64,000 bases of DNA from Paraspadella gotoi (GCA_051294375.1 CM119269.1:23045497-23109496), one strand, 5' to 3'. Positions 24,269 to 35,172 are shown, counted from the first letter of the stretch. Numbers and translations are program-made. Notes: generated by a model from the sequence alone, not told the origin.

Positions 24269-24797
24269 AAAAGAATGAATTAGGAGGAGGAAGGAAGGTA
24301 GGCAAAGAAAGAGAGATGAAAGAAGATTGAAACCTAAATTAAAATTGATGAAATCACAAAAAAATGAGAAAAGAAAAAAGATTAAAAGAGAAAATAAAAA
24401 AGAAAGAAAAAATCGTTTTCTTTTATCTGACTTAATCGTTTGCGCGTCTCAACCGGTCTCTCTGTCCAACTGTCTTTCGTCTCTCTTTTCCTTCACATCT
24501 CCGTACTCTCCCTCTCTCTCTTTCTCTCTCCCTTCACCATCTCTCTCTCTTTCTTTCTCGTTAACCCCGTTGAGTCAAGATCTTCATTTTCATAAATACC
24601 GGCGACGATGACGAATATATTACCAGTCCCAATTAGTATGAGTTAATTTTGTATGGGGTAAATAAATTCAAATAAGTTTCAAAAAGTTTAAAGTATTCTT
24701 ACAATCATTCTCATACATACTCTCTTCTTTTCTATCTTCGATCTTCTCTGATCTCGTCTGTTATTATCCCTTTTCGCTCTTACTAAAAAAAAAAAAT

Positions 24798-25065
24798 CTA
24801 AAAACTCAACATCCGTCTATGAATCTCGGCGGTCCGCGTGACCTCGACATATTTTCCCTCAAACATCTCCTTGTCTTCTTCACTGGTGATGTCCAAGTAA
24901 TGAGTCTTAGATCTCGGGTTTTGAGCTTGTGGGCAGAGAATCTCCGTTCAGGATAACGTCGGTCCAGAGCATCCAGTCGCATATGTTGCGATCGATCCAT
25001 CCGGCATCGGGGATAGGAATTTCCGATGCGATCGCCCTACCCTCGATCACTCGAGCACTCGCCTC
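24798..25065 (-). pseudogene. 3' end of an unidentified protein-coding sequence, one frameshift
   Basis: Minus strand, two adjacent frames with protein-like composition. The first (25065 to about 24910) includes IPIPDAGWIDRNICDWMLW and TDVILNGDSLPTSSKPEI. The second (from about 24920 to a TAG at 24800-24798) includes KTHYLDITSEEDKEMFEGKY and VEVTRTAEIHRRM. A single-base shift near 24910-24918 would join them. The mix of acidic, aromatic and hydrophobic residues differs from the repeat-derived frames nearby. No family is recognised. It may be a decayed gene, a transposon relic, or an intact last exon carrying an assembly error. The plus-strand open frame at 24929-25183 is its antisense shadow. 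Confidence 0.5.
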
Positions 25066-25084
25066 TTATTACATGAAATCCGCA

Positions 25085-27000
25085 AGCTATGTCATCTCCT
25101 CCCCTCTTGGACTCTTCTCTCCCTCCTCTTCTGTCACTACTTATGGTCCCGAGTCGCGGACTGCGCTCCAGTCTCCTTCCTAATATTCACCAGCCCCTTT
25201 CGTTGCGCGCGAAAATCTTGGCTTTAGAATAATTTTTATGTCTTCTCCTTATATCCTCTCTACACTGTCCTATACTCTAAGTTTTGAATCACTTTTCGAA
25301 CACATTTACAAATTTTTTAGCTTACGGTTCTTTAACACTCCCTTCCCTCATCTATTGATCGCCTTACTCCCCATCTCTCCTGCAACATAATCTCACCGCA
25401 CGTACATCTAACATTACAAATATACTAGCGCATTCACGTTAAACAAACTACCTCTAAATCTTTCTTTTCTTCCTTTCTTCTCTTCTTCCTCTACTTCCTA
25501 CTTTGATCCTATTCACTCCTCTCCTTCATATTCTATTTATCTCTCTCTCTCACTCCCTTGCATCGCTTCTCTATCTGTCTCCCGTCCCCTCTATCCACCG
25601 CGCTATTAAATACGGAACATAGATAGATATCCTTTTGAGTCCTTCTTCCTCTACTTTTTAGTGAAATATCTCCTCAACAGTCCTCAATATTACCAAACTC
25701 CAACTCGGTCTCAGTGTCACTGATCGAGAGAGTATGCGGAGGACAAAACTCCGAGCGCCCCCAGTCTTGGACAGGTGTCACACAGAGAACACGGGAAAAA
25801 GACGAAGAACAGAAAGAGCGCACGGATTAATATAGTGCAATTCGAAAATAAAGTATAAATATAGATACAAGATAAAAATCTAAAGTAAAAAACAGAGAAA
25901 AAAAAAAAGAAAGATTGATTAGCAAAATGAAATTAAATTTAAAGATTTAAATATAAATTTAGTCAGATATATATAAAGATACATAAAAATTTAAAAAATT
26001 ATGAATATGTGGACCTGGGATATTAGAAGAAAAGAGCAATCAATTTAGGATGACTCAAAAAAATGTATTCTAATATGGCTCTAATATTTATTTTTTGAGA
26101 ATACTATATTATGAAATAGGAAAGGAGCCGAAAAACTATTTGAGCAATTTAATTTAAGACCAGACTTCAAATAGTCTAACAAGAAGATAATTATTTTTAA
26201 CACAATTTAATTAGTAATAAGTAGAGGTTAAAAATAAAGAAAAAAAAACTGAGTCGAAGAAAAAAAAACAAAAAAAAAGAAAAGAAATAAGGGGCAAATC
26301 AAGTAATAGATGATTTTTTATACATTTATTATTCTAGAAAATTATTTTAACTGAAAGAACATAAAAAAATTATAGTTAAAAGCACAAGATGTAATTATAT
26401 TCCTGTTTAACTTTTTATGCTATATCAGGAATTCTATCAAAAAATATATGTAGAGAAATTGCGCACCCAAAAAATTTTTAAGATAATATAAAAGTAAATA
26501 ATAAAAATACAAAGTATGATATAAGAAATATAGATAAACACTCAGAGAAAGAGAAATCAGCATTGTTGTGACAAGAAGAATATTAATAAATGGAATACTA
26601 TTAACTGAATGTGCTACATAAATAAGATATATTTATTTTAACAGCTGATGGTAAAAGATATAAACATTAACATATTTAAATTTTATAGACTTGTTGCTAA
26701 ATTGAAAATAACGAAATGTTTGTGAAGACTGAGAAAACAACATAGTATAATAATAAATATAAATTACTAGCGTCTAATAAAATGTTTTTTTAGAAAATGT
26801 GATTGTATTATAAGGAAGCTTTTAAAGTGCCAACATTAAAGACAAAAGATAAGAATGGAATGAAATTAAATAAGCAGATAATGCAACACACACAATATAG
26901 AATAGTGAACAAGAAAAGAAAAGCAAAAGAAAGAATTAGATGAAAGAAGGAAGAGTAAACTTAGCGACCGGGGTGTAGAAAGAAAGTCAAGTCAAGAGTG
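25085..27000. other. AT-rich intergenic DNA, no gene seen
   Basis: 25.2-25.75 kb is pyrimidine-rich with many short C/T words. 25.8-26.95 kb is very AT-rich without long open frames or recognisable repeats. Confidence 0.6.
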
Positions 27001-27555
27001 GTACAGACAGGATCACCCATTTCCCGTGAGCTCTCTCAAAACCGGCTCCCCCCTTTGCAGTAAGTGAATCTCATAAGTCAGACCCAAATAGAGTGTATTG
27101 TTACATCAACAATGCCTTACTTTGCTCAAAAGACCACATCTGGCGGCTCGACGAAACCAGAGTCCGCGCATGCTCCGACAGCACCACTGAGAAATTATGA
27201 ATACATGGGAATACATACCATTATTGTGTTTAATTATATAAACTCGATAGTACGTGCTTGACTCTGTTCACTCTGATTCCCTCTCTTATGATCGTTATTG
27301 ACGATGGGCAGACATGTGTGATGCTTGGGGTGTAAGGCATCTCCCGGACAGCTGCGCTCAGGGCGTTGGATCCTACAGTAACAACCCCATGTCACTGGCA
27401 TGTTGTCATGCTGACTCATCACACTTAACCGTCTTGACCCGTGAGCGGGCTAAAACCGGAACTCACGGTTTGGTGAACGAGCTGTCCAGCCAATGGGATT
27501 AGACTGAGTTTCACCAAGCTATTACGGGAGGCGAATTAGGATTCGCCATAAGTAC
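27000..27555. other. non-repetitive, more GC-balanced stretch of unknown nature
   Basis: Three short open frames lie here (27064-27261 +, 27314-27502 +, 27234-27422 -), none with a recognisable domain. The base composition contrasts with the AT-rich flanks. It could be a transposon or LTR remnant. Confidence 0.3.
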
Positions 27556-27770
27556 CCCATTCTGTTCTTTTCTTGTTTCGAGAGTGCCCCATTTTTCTTC
27601 ATCCCAGAATTTATGTTTAACCTAATATTAATTAAATATTTTATTAACTAACTAAATCCCTAACGCTCAATAACTACCTTAACCCTAACTATCTTTTTTA
27701 GGAAAAAAAATTAGAAAAACCAAATCCGTAATTTAAATAAAATAGACGTTCTGGGAAAAAAATGCCTAAC
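27556..27770. mobile_element. MITE-like element, telomere-like core (family M1)
   Basis: Left end GTTTCGAGAGTGCCCCATTTT; right end GACGTTCTGGGAAAAAAATG. The interior has CCTAATATT, CCCTAACGC and CTTAACCCTAAC words. Ends are diverged inverted relatives of the other M1 copies. Confidence 0.5.
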
Positions 27771-27814
27771 GATTTCTGTCATATTTCTCATCTGTGTGTG
27801 CGTGTGTGTGGGCT

Positions 27815-28385
27815 GCGACTAACTTCCTTATATTTCTAATAAAAAGAATATATGTGAACTACCTTTCCTTATCTTTTTAATAAGATGAATTAACATGACT
27901 ACCTTTCTTCTAATATTTCTAATAAAAGAATATTGTAACTACCTTCCTTATCTTTTTATAATAATATGAATTATACAGACCTACCTTTCCTTATCTTGTT
28001 AATAAAATGATATAATGACCTACCTATCCATATCTTTTTCTAATAAATGGAATATACATGACCTACCCTTTCCTTAAATTTTCTAATAAAGAATATACAT
28101 GAACCCTACCTTTTCCTTATCTTTTCTAATAAATAAGTATACATGACCTTACCTTTCCTTATCTTTTCAATAAATCGAATAATACGTGACTACCTTTCCT
28201 TATCTTTTCTAATATATGAATATACGTACCTACCATTCCTATATCTTTTTCTATAATGAATAACGGTGACCTACCTTTCCTTATCTTTTTCTAATATATG
28301 AATATACGTGACCTACCATTTCCTATCTTTTCTAATTAAATGATAAACCGTTACCTACCTTTCCTTATCTTTTCGTAATAGTGGT
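27815..28385 (+). repeat. 42-bp minisatellite, about 13 copies
   Basis: Unit approximates TGAATATACGTGACCTACC followed by TTTCCTTATCTTTTCTAATA. Copies differ mainly by one-base indels. Confidence 0.9.
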
Positions 28386-28439
28386 GTATTAAATCTCACT
28401 TTTCACTTGACGAATCGTATTTTCTCTTCGTTTGCGCAG

Positions 28440-28487
28440 AGCATCTTTCGCGGACGCAGAAACGGGAAACCTTCTGCCCATTCTTGG
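28440..28487 (+). CDS. possible isolated micro-exon
   Basis: Bounded by an acceptor-like ttcgtttgcgcag and a donor-like CTTG|GTAAAG. One frame reads ASFADAETGNLLPILG. No neighbouring exon could be linked to it, so it is only a candidate. Confidence 0.25.
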
Positions 28488-28795
28488 TAAAGGGTCCATT
28501 GGTGTATGAATTGAAAAGTGAAGGTAGCTAAATGATGATGCCCGTCAATTGTGACAAATGACTAGTGGGCGCTATTAGATGGCCAATGAGGTGAAAGGAA
28601 AAATTATATCTCTTTGTCTAAGAGAAGAAACTGTAAATTATCATTAATTAAGTAATATTGGTCAATGGTCATTGTGTCTTATTAATAAAAACGTGAAAAT
28701 GTTCTTGCTTCTCTCTCTCTCTTCTCTCTCTCTTCTCTCTCTCTCTCTCGCTCTCTCTCTCTCGACGGTGTTTTGGTCCCGCTTTCCCCATCAAT

Positions 28796-28890
28796 GATTG
28801 AAAACGTCGATAAGAAAAGATAAGAAAAGATAAGAAAAGATAAGAAAAGAAAGAGAGGATAATCTCTCTCAATTATTATTAACTCCTATG
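28796..28890 (-). repeat. inverted copy of the palindrome centre (22.44-22.54 kb)
   Basis: In reverse complement it reads agttaataataattgagaga, gattatcctctct and repeated TTTTCTTATC, matching 22445-22535. Confidence 0.8.
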
Positions 28891-29310
28891 ATAAACCACG
28901 AAGACTGTTATTATTACTACAATAGTGATTGAATTCGAAAACCCACGATTCAGAAAGCAGACACTTTGTCTTCCAAGTTAAACTAATTCTAAATTAATCA
29001 ACTAGATTTCGAGTAAACATACTTCCAGTAAATATCCGTGATCTTTATTAATTTTAATTAATCGTTCAGTAAAAAAAACTCTATTAATTTTATTAACCTT
29101 TATTAATTTTAATTAATCTATCCGTAAAAAAAACTCATTATCATTTCATATGTCAAATAAATTAATCTGCCACTATTTTTTCCCTCAGGCGCCGCCAACG
29201 ACCTTTAATTACAAATTAATTTTATTAAAAAATGGTCAGTTGAAAAAATTAAAAACAAGCATTGAGAACCCCACATGGTCTCTTTTATGGAATGTGACTA
29301 GTTTCACGAT

Positions 29311-29512
29311 TGGGTTCTTTCTCTTCCAAAAGTCGACGCCGTGTTAATGGACCGCTTTCAAATCTTTTTTCAAGTTTAACCTTCAACCTTAAACTAACCC
29401 CTAATCTTTTTTAAACACTAAATGAATAAATTAGCAAAAAAATAAATAACTCTTGAATAAATAAATAAATTTGAGCCTAAAATGGCCCGTGGCGCGTTTT
29501 TTGGGTAAAAAT
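29311..29512. mobile_element. MITE-like M1 element, diverged
   Basis: Left end gggttctttctcttccaaaa; right end TAAAATGGCCCGTGGCGCG. The interior contains CCTTAAACTAACCCCTAATC. Confidence 0.4.
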
Positions 29513-30632
29513 ATTGTCTCCCGGATTAAATTTTTGAAAATTCCCAACTTGATTTCTGACGGAGTTGAAAACTCTTCATCTTGTTTGCATTCCAGGTCGG
29601 CATCTCCGCCTTCAGGTAAGGCGGGTTTATAAATAGCTGTGGCGATCGTGTGGAAACGATAACCTTTTGTAATAATAAAAGTTTGTTTTAATAATTATTT
29701 TATTCATTAAAACAAGAATAAATTAATCACCTTTAGCTCCATTGAAACACCAGCCGACATTGTATGAGAAAGACAAGGCGCAACTCTGACCGTGATCTTT
29801 ATGAAATCCTCATTCAGTCGTGAATTTCATGTTCCTTTCGTGTCCGAAAACATGGCATGGAGGATCGGTGTGAAAATTGTGAGCAAAGAGTAGCTTGCCG
29901 AATCTCCATCGGTAATCGTCTGAGTTGCTTTCAACCTGTGTGGAAAGAAAAAGGATTTTGATTGGGTTCTATTTCACTAGAAAGTCCCATTTCATCTTTA
30001 ATTTTAAGGATTAGGTTAAAGATTTAAGGTAGGGTTTATTAATTAGGTTAATGATTAGAGTTAAGGATTAGGATTAACGACTAGTGTTTAAGATTAGGAG
30101 TTAGAGTTAAAAATTAGGGATAATGGTCTTGGGTTTAAGATTAGGGGTTAAAGTTTAAAATAAAAAGGTTTAGGATTAGATTAAGGTTCGGAATTAAGAT
30201 TAGGTTAAAGGTTTTAAAGATATATTTAAATTAAAGTTAAAATTAATTTCTAGGATAAAGGAACGGAAATCGGGAGCTCTGAGAAAAGAGAGCAAGATGT
30301 TTTTATTGAAAAATGGCGAAAAAAAAGGATTTAATTTTCCACCATTTTTGGTATTTTGTTATTTGTTTTTATTTTAAATAGAGTTAGTTATTTTTTTTAT
30401 TTTTTTTCAATTTGGCAATGCTAAAGGCCTTGCACCTTTTTCTGGTTCTAAAAAGTATTATTATAACTTTCAGAAAAGAGGGAAAGATGTGCAACATTAA
30501 TATCGGGGCTGCGCAGAATTGCGTTAAAATTCACTGTCATACCTCAATTTGCTGTATAAGAGCATACCCAGACAAAGGCAGGCAGTAGTTGATGCCGAGG
30601 AAGGGTAAACCAAATATTGAGAATGTCATCAT
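29431..30632 (-). CDS. secreted cysteine-containing protein, three exons, one in-frame TGA
   Basis: Minus-strand exons: 30632-30543 (30 codons), 29935-29731 (205 nt) and 29636-29431 (ends in TAA). Exon 1 starts with two ATGs and reads FSIFGLPFLGINYCLPLSG, a plausible signal peptide, with donor GAG|GTATGA. Exon 2 follows a strong pyrimidine tract and cacacag. It reads SDDYRWRFGKLLFAHNFH, PPCHVFGHE, then TTE-stop-GFHKDHGQSC and SYNVGWCFNGAK, with the same frame open on both sides of a TGA at 29812-29810, and donor AAG|GTGATT (phase 1). Exon 3 (acceptor cgccacag, phase 1) reads YKPALPEGGDADLECKQDEE. Phases agree throughout. Its last part overlaps an M1 repeat, so the true 3' end is uncertain. 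Five cysteines; no family recognised. The TGA could be a sequencing error, a null allele, a pseudogene lesion or, least likely, recoding. Confidence 0.55.
29731..29935 (-). CDS. exon 2 of the minus-strand secreted-protein candidate
   Basis: 205-nt exon, phase 0 in and phase 1 out. Contains the single in-frame TGA at 29810-29812 and cysteines in PPC, QSC and GWC. The best-supported exon of the model. Confidence 0.55.
29963..30293. mobile_element. MITE-like M1 element with telomere-like interior
   Basis: Left end gggttctatttcactagaaa then GTCCCATTTC; right end AATCGGGAGCTCTGAGAAAA. The interior is made of AGGATTAGG, GGTTAATGATTAG and GATTAGGGGTTAAAG words. It lies in the first intron of the minus-strand gene candidate. 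Confidence 0.6.
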
Positions 30633-30991
30633 GTTTTATATACTTTTTATAGAATTTTGAATAGAATTTTGTCATATACTTTTTGCCAAGATAGTATGTC
30701 ACTTTTTTGGTTAAAAATAATCATAACTCGGGTGATACTTAATCAATATGGTTGATATTTGGTAGTAAGGTAGTAAGGTGATTATAAGTTTCATACTTTT
30801 TACGAAATAATAAATCTAATCTCGGTTGTTATTTTGTTCTTTTTTCTCTCACGGAATGAACCTAGAATGTAATTAACTTCTAGCGCTACCTTTTGGATTT
30901 TCAATAAATTTTATAAACTAATACTAATAGAGAATAAAAGACGGAATTCCGATACAGAGCGGGTCGAACGATTTGAAATGTTAACGAAAGG

Positions 30992-30992
<1 letters not shown>

Positions 30993-31035
<43 letters not shown>
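30993..31035 (+). repeat. (CT)n microsatellite
   Basis: Pure CT dinucleotide run. Open frames through it on either strand are artefacts. Confidence 0.95.
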
Positions 31036-31039
<4 letters not shown>

Positions 31040-31205
31040 CTTAAAATCGGGCCAGACCCCAACGCCCCATTCTCCTTTTTTAGGATCTGGACTTTCCTCC
31101 ACAGTTGAACCGAATCCTTGTTTCCACCATTTAAACTTAGCGACGAGATACCAACCACCGGATTTTGTGAGCTGGTGCAAGTTTTCCAATCCCCACCAAA
31201 AATTT

Positions 31206-31372
31206 GGTCGGTCGGTATGTCTGTCCGTCGGTTTGTCCCATCTACGACAGTGTACCATACGAGCTTTAACGTGCAAATGTATCATACATGTTTATAAATC
31301 ACTTTTCGGTCGGTCAGTCAGTCTGTCGGTTGATCGGTCGGTCGGTATGTCTGTCCGTCAGTCGATTCGTTC
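31206..31372 (+). repeat. GGTC/GTCC tetranucleotide-rich tracts
   Basis: Two short GGTCGGTCGGTATGTCTGTC arrays at 31206-31240 and 31307-31370. Confidence 0.8.
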
Positions 31373-31694
31373 CTCTCTTTCCTCTCTCTTTCTTCTCTAT
31401 TCTTCCCTCTCTTTCCTATCTATTTATTTTTCCCTTGACAGCCAGTGACAGGAAAAGCTTTCACGCAAACGTCTATCGCCTGAAGAAGAAGTCGCCATTT
31501 TGATTTCGAGGCTAAAAATAGATTTTTTTTCGCTTTTCCGTATCGTAGGTATTGTATTATATTGTATTGCATAATATTGTATTTTATCGTAAATGGCGTT
31601 CTTTTTTTTCTTTATGGTTTTGTACTTTTGTTTTACTTGATATAAATTAATTTTTGTTTAATAATTCTTTTTTTTCTTTTCTTTTTCGGTTTTT

Positions 31695-31935
31695 CCATTT
31701 ATTCCTATTTTTTAGAAACTCCCCAATTTCAGTTTTAAATTTTTTTCTTTATTTTGTCATAAATTAAGTTCGGGATTATGGATTTGAGAAAGGAATTAGG
31801 TTAAGGCTAAATTTACGTTAGTGATTATGGCCAAAGATGTATGTTAAGTTTAAAAAAAAGATTAGGGTCAAATTTAAAGTTAAAACTAAATTAAGGGTTA
31901 AGGAATAGAAACTGGGCGCTTTTAAAAATTAGTGT
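31695..31935. mobile_element. MITE-like M1 element
   Basis: Left end TATTTTTTAGAAACTCCCCA; right end ACTGGGCGCTTTTAAAAATT. The interior contains AGGAATTAGGTTAAGGC and TTAAGGGTTAAGG. Confidence 0.55.
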
Positions 31936-32227
31936 CATAATTTTATTTTACATTTCGTTTTTCTATATTTCTCGCTTTTTATGTTTTACTAAAATAGAGA
32001 CAACTAATTTAAAAATCGTTCATTCTTTTTCAAACAAACTAAGCTATGGTGGGCTATAACCTAGCTTCTATATATTTGAAGGTATATAATATTTTTATAA
32101 TATTTAAATGTCTTTCGTACATAGATTTTTTAATTATATCATAATTTTTCTTCCTAACTCCCAAACCTAGAATACAATATTGTAACTACAGTAAACTGTA
32201 GTTACATTGTCAATATAGTTACAACTA

Positions 32228-32300
32228 TTTTGACATTTCTCCTTCTACTCCTCCTCCTCTTCCTCCTTCTCCTCCTCTTCCTCCTCCTTCTCCTCCCCAT
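32228..32300 (+). repeat. CTCCTC polypyrimidine tract
   Basis: Near-pure pyrimidines built on CTCCTCCTCTTCCTCCTTCT. Confidence 0.9.
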
Positions 32301-32611
32301 TTTTCGTCCCGTGTTTGTTTTGCTCCCCTCTGACATGGAATCGCCTCTAATTGAAAACGTGATACCAAGAGAGAGAGAGAGAAGGAAGGAAGAGAGACGA
32401 GAGAGGAGAGAAGAGGAGAGAGAGAGAGAGAGAGCGCTCTGCTATGGATTTTGGATTCAATGTGGAAATCCATCTTTGGCCTACGAAGGCGAGAAAACTA
32501 TTTTTTTTCTGCTCTCTCTCTCTATCTCTTTCTCTCTCTCTCTCTCTGTCTCTTATATCCCGGATGAGGGAGTTTCGCACGGTTTTATGTGCAAAAGGGG
32601 GTAAGATGTTT

Positions 32612-32735
32612 CCGTTCTTCTTACATTCCTTCCTTCCTTCTTTCCTTCCTTCCTTCTTTCCTTCTATAATTCTTTCTTTCCTTCCTTCCTTCCTTTTTTC
32701 CTTCTTTCATTCCTTTCTCTCTTCCTTAATTTTTT
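32612..32735 (+). repeat. (CCTT)n tetranucleotide array
   Basis: Interrupted CCTTCCTTCCTT array. Confidence 0.9.
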
Positions 32736-32769
32736 ATTCCTACCTTCCTAAAATCTGTAGTCGTGAGTA

Positions 32770-32912
32770 ATACCCTCAGCTCACGACCATTAGGTACCGG
32801 GATCGATCCCCAATGGTACCTAGCCTGAGAAAGCGTAAGGTCGGCAGTAAACCGACTTGAGGATTTGTAAAATACTCAAGCCTGGTTCCATGCTCAGAAC
32901 CCGTTCCAGGAA
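32770..32912 (+). mobile_element. tRNA-derived SINE S1, 5'-truncated
   Basis: Starts after the A box. It keeps the B-box-like GGATCGATCCC, the segment AGAAAGCGTAAGGTCGGCAG and the end GCTCAGAACCCGTTCC. Confidence 0.78.
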
Positions 32913-32989
32913 TACAGAATGTTCCGTCCTCCCTTTCTTAATTACTAAATTTTAATTTCTTTCTTTAAACACTCTTTCTCCCTCTCTCC

Positions 32990-33665
32990 TTCCCTTCTCC
33001 CTCCCTTCTCCCTATTTTCCTCCCCTTCTCCCTCTCTTCTCCTTTTCTCCNNNNNNNNNNNNNNNNNNNNNNNNNNNNNNNNNNNNNNNNNNNNNNNNNN
33101 NNNNNNNNNNNNNNNNNNNNNNNNNNNNNNNNNNNNNNNNNNNNNNNNNNNNNNNNNNNNNNNNNNNNNNNNNNNNNNNNNNNNNNNNNNNNNNNNNNNN
33201 NNNNNNNNNNNNNNNNNNNNNNNNNNNNNNNNNNNNNNNNNNNNNNNNNNNNNNNNNNNNNNNNNNNNNNNNNNNNNNNNNNNNNNNNNNNNNNNNNNNN
33301 NNNNNNNNNNNNNNNNNNNNNNNNNNNNNNNNNNNNNNNNNNNNNNNNNNNNNNNNNNNNNNNNNNNNNNNNNNNNNNNNNNNNNNNNNNNNNNNNNNNN
33401 NNNNNNNNNNNNNNNNNNNNNNNNNNNNNNNNNNNNNNNNNNNNNNNNNNNNNNNNNNNNNNNNNNNNNNNNNNNNNNNNNNNNNNNNNNNNNNNNNNNN
33501 NNNNNNNNNNNNNNNNNNNNNNNNNNNNNNNNNNNNNNNNNNNNNNNNNNNNNNNNNNNNNNNNNNNNNNNNNNNNNNNNNNNNNNNNNNNNNNNNNNNN
33601 NNNNNNNNNNNNTCTCCTCCCCTTCTCCCTCTCTCCTCCCCTTCCCCCTCTTTTCCCCTCTCTCT
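32990..33665 (+). repeat. CTCCCTTCT-type pyrimidine repeat with a 562-N gap
   Basis: CTTCTCCCTCTCTCCTCCCC words flank N at 33051-33612. Confidence 0.85.
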
Positions 33666-33943
33666 CCCTCTGACATCTGGGTCCCTAAGAATCTCAATTT
33701 ATTTCCTGGATTTTCGACAAATAATTGGAAGCCTATTGTTGCGGAATTGCTTGCCGTTGCTTGGCATTGTTTCGAGCGGAGTGGAGAAAGCTTTTTATTC
33801 GAGTGGAAAGAGAAGGCAAGCACTTGATTGGTGGTTGAAGAAATTAAGGGGTATAAAACAAGTACGGAAATTCCAATGTGTTGCGCCGCTCTGTCCGCCT
33901 GTCCGTCTGTCACTACGAGACTCATCAATTCCATCTTCCATCT

Positions 33944-33944
<1 letters not shown>

Positions 33945-33992
<48 letters not shown>
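33945..33992 (+). repeat. (GA)n microsatellite upstream of the tRNA cluster
   Basis: Pure GA run. Upstream (33880-33920) is GTGTTGCGCCGC followed by GTCC/GTCT words, like the left end of the small element at 58673. Confidence 0.9.
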
Positions 33993-33994
<2 letters not shown>

Positions 33995-34183
33995 TCTCCC
34001 AGAAATGACTATGGGACTAAGAGGAAATTTCGAGGCCGACGTTCTCGCTGGACTTACGTTCTTTGACTAAGAAATGAGGAGAGAGAATAAAACCGAGACA
34101 GAGACAAACAGAAAGAGAGAGACAGAGAGAACGATTCTCCCTCAATAAAATTTTGGTTTGAATTTGACCCATGAAAAGTAAAA

Positions 34184-34255
34184 GGGTCCGTGGCGCAACG
34201 GTAGCGCGTCTGACTCCAGATCAGAAGGTTGCGTGTTCGAATCACGTCGGACTCA
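34184..34255 (+). tRNA. tRNA-Trp (CCA)
   Basis: 72 nt. The acceptor GGGTCCG pairs with CGGACTC (one G-T) and is followed by discriminator A. A box TGGCGCAACGG, anticodon loop GACTCCAGATC, B box GTTCGAATC. No intron. Matches the eukaryotic tRNA-Trp pattern. Confidence 0.95.
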
Positions 34256-34478
34256 TTACGCTATATATGCTAATATCTAACTTTGTTTTTTGCTACTATG
34301 CACGGGACGTTATGGATATAAAACATAAATAAAGTTGTGTTGTATAGATGCTCCCTCTATTTCTATTTAACATAAAAAAATGAAATATATTAAAATCAAA
34401 TAGTCTATAGTTAGTGATAAAAAAGCAATTTTGCGATTTTCATTACAAACAACACTTTGGTTTTAAAATGTTTAGTGA

Positions 34479-34551
34479 TGGAAGATCCGGGTATCGATCC
34501 CGGTACCTCTCGCATGCTAAGCGAGCGCTCTACCACTTGAGCTAATCCCCC
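34479..34551 (-). tRNA. tRNA-Ala (AGC)
   Basis: Minus strand, 73 nt: GGGGGAT acceptor, TAGCTCAAGTGG A box, anticodon stem-loop TCGCTTAGCATGCGA, T arm CCGGG-ATCGATA-CCCGG, discriminator A. The A at the start of the T loop is normal for this isoacceptor. Confidence 0.93.
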
Positions 34552-34791
34552 ATTATCAGATCAATTGGCTCAATTGCGTATTAAATGATTTATTCTAATC
34601 TTTCTATTGTTTTTTCACCTTTATGATTAACACAAATTCTTCCAAATTCAATAAGGTACTGTGGCGTAGAGGTCATGTTGCCTCCCTGTTCTTATCAGGT
34701 TTGAAACGTCGTTGTACTTTATACATTTTTATTGTTTTTGTAGTTTTAAATTGAAAACAAAAATTTAATTAAAATCAAAGCAATTTATAAT

Positions 34792-34873
34792 GGCTGTCGA
34801 GGGGATTCGAACCGGAGCTTGGACTTGGTAACTAATTTCTAGTCAGTCGCCTTAACCACTCGGATGCAAGTGC
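34792..34873 (-). pseudogene. tRNA-Ser (AGA), decayed
   Basis: Minus strand: CCGAGTGGTTAAGGCGA (A box), ACTGACTAGAAATTAGT (anticodon AGA) and GGTTCGAATCCC (B box) are recognisable. The acceptor (GCACTTG against CGACAGC) and the T stem do not pair properly, so it is probably not functional. Confidence 0.7.
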
Positions 34874-34962
34874 ACTTGATTAACAGAGAGTGAGAATTCA
34901 AATTTAATTCGGTCGAGATTTGAAAAAGATTAATATTTTAATAAGTTTTAATTAAATACGTC

Positions 34963-35036
34963 GGCGCCATGGCTTAGTTGGTTAAAGCGCCTGTCTAGTA
35001 AACAGGAGATCCCGAGTTCGAATCTCGGTGGTGCCT
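34963..35036 (+). tRNA. tRNA-Thr (AGT)
   Basis: 74 nt: GGCGCCA acceptor pairs with TGGTGCC, A box TGGCTTAGTTGG, anticodon loop CTAGTAA in stem CTGT/ACAG, T arm CCGAGTTCGAATCTCGG, discriminator T. Confidence 0.95.
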
Positions 35037-35123
35037 TTCTTGCAGTTGGTAATTAACATTTTATACTTGTGTATCTACATGAGTCAAGTTTAAATCCGAA
35101 TTCCAGTCAACAATAACTATACT

Positions 35124-35135
35124 TTATAATTGATA

Positions 35136-35172
<37 letters not shown>

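Larger units (their letters stand above)
22500..24632 (-). repeat. right arm of the 4-kb palindrome
   Basis: Inverted copy of 20580-22499, including the SINE and the CGT array. The 25-N gap at 22636-22660 sits near the centre. Confidence 0.88.

Noticed and set aside
29810-29812. In-frame TGA as a selenocysteine codon
   Set aside because: No selenoprotein family recognised and no SECIS-like element identified; a base error or null allele is simpler.
34654-34720. tRNA-like stretch (GTGGCGTAGAGG ... GGTTTGAAACG)
   Set aside because: A- and B-box resemblance only; acceptor and arms do not pair, so not listed as a tRNA gene.
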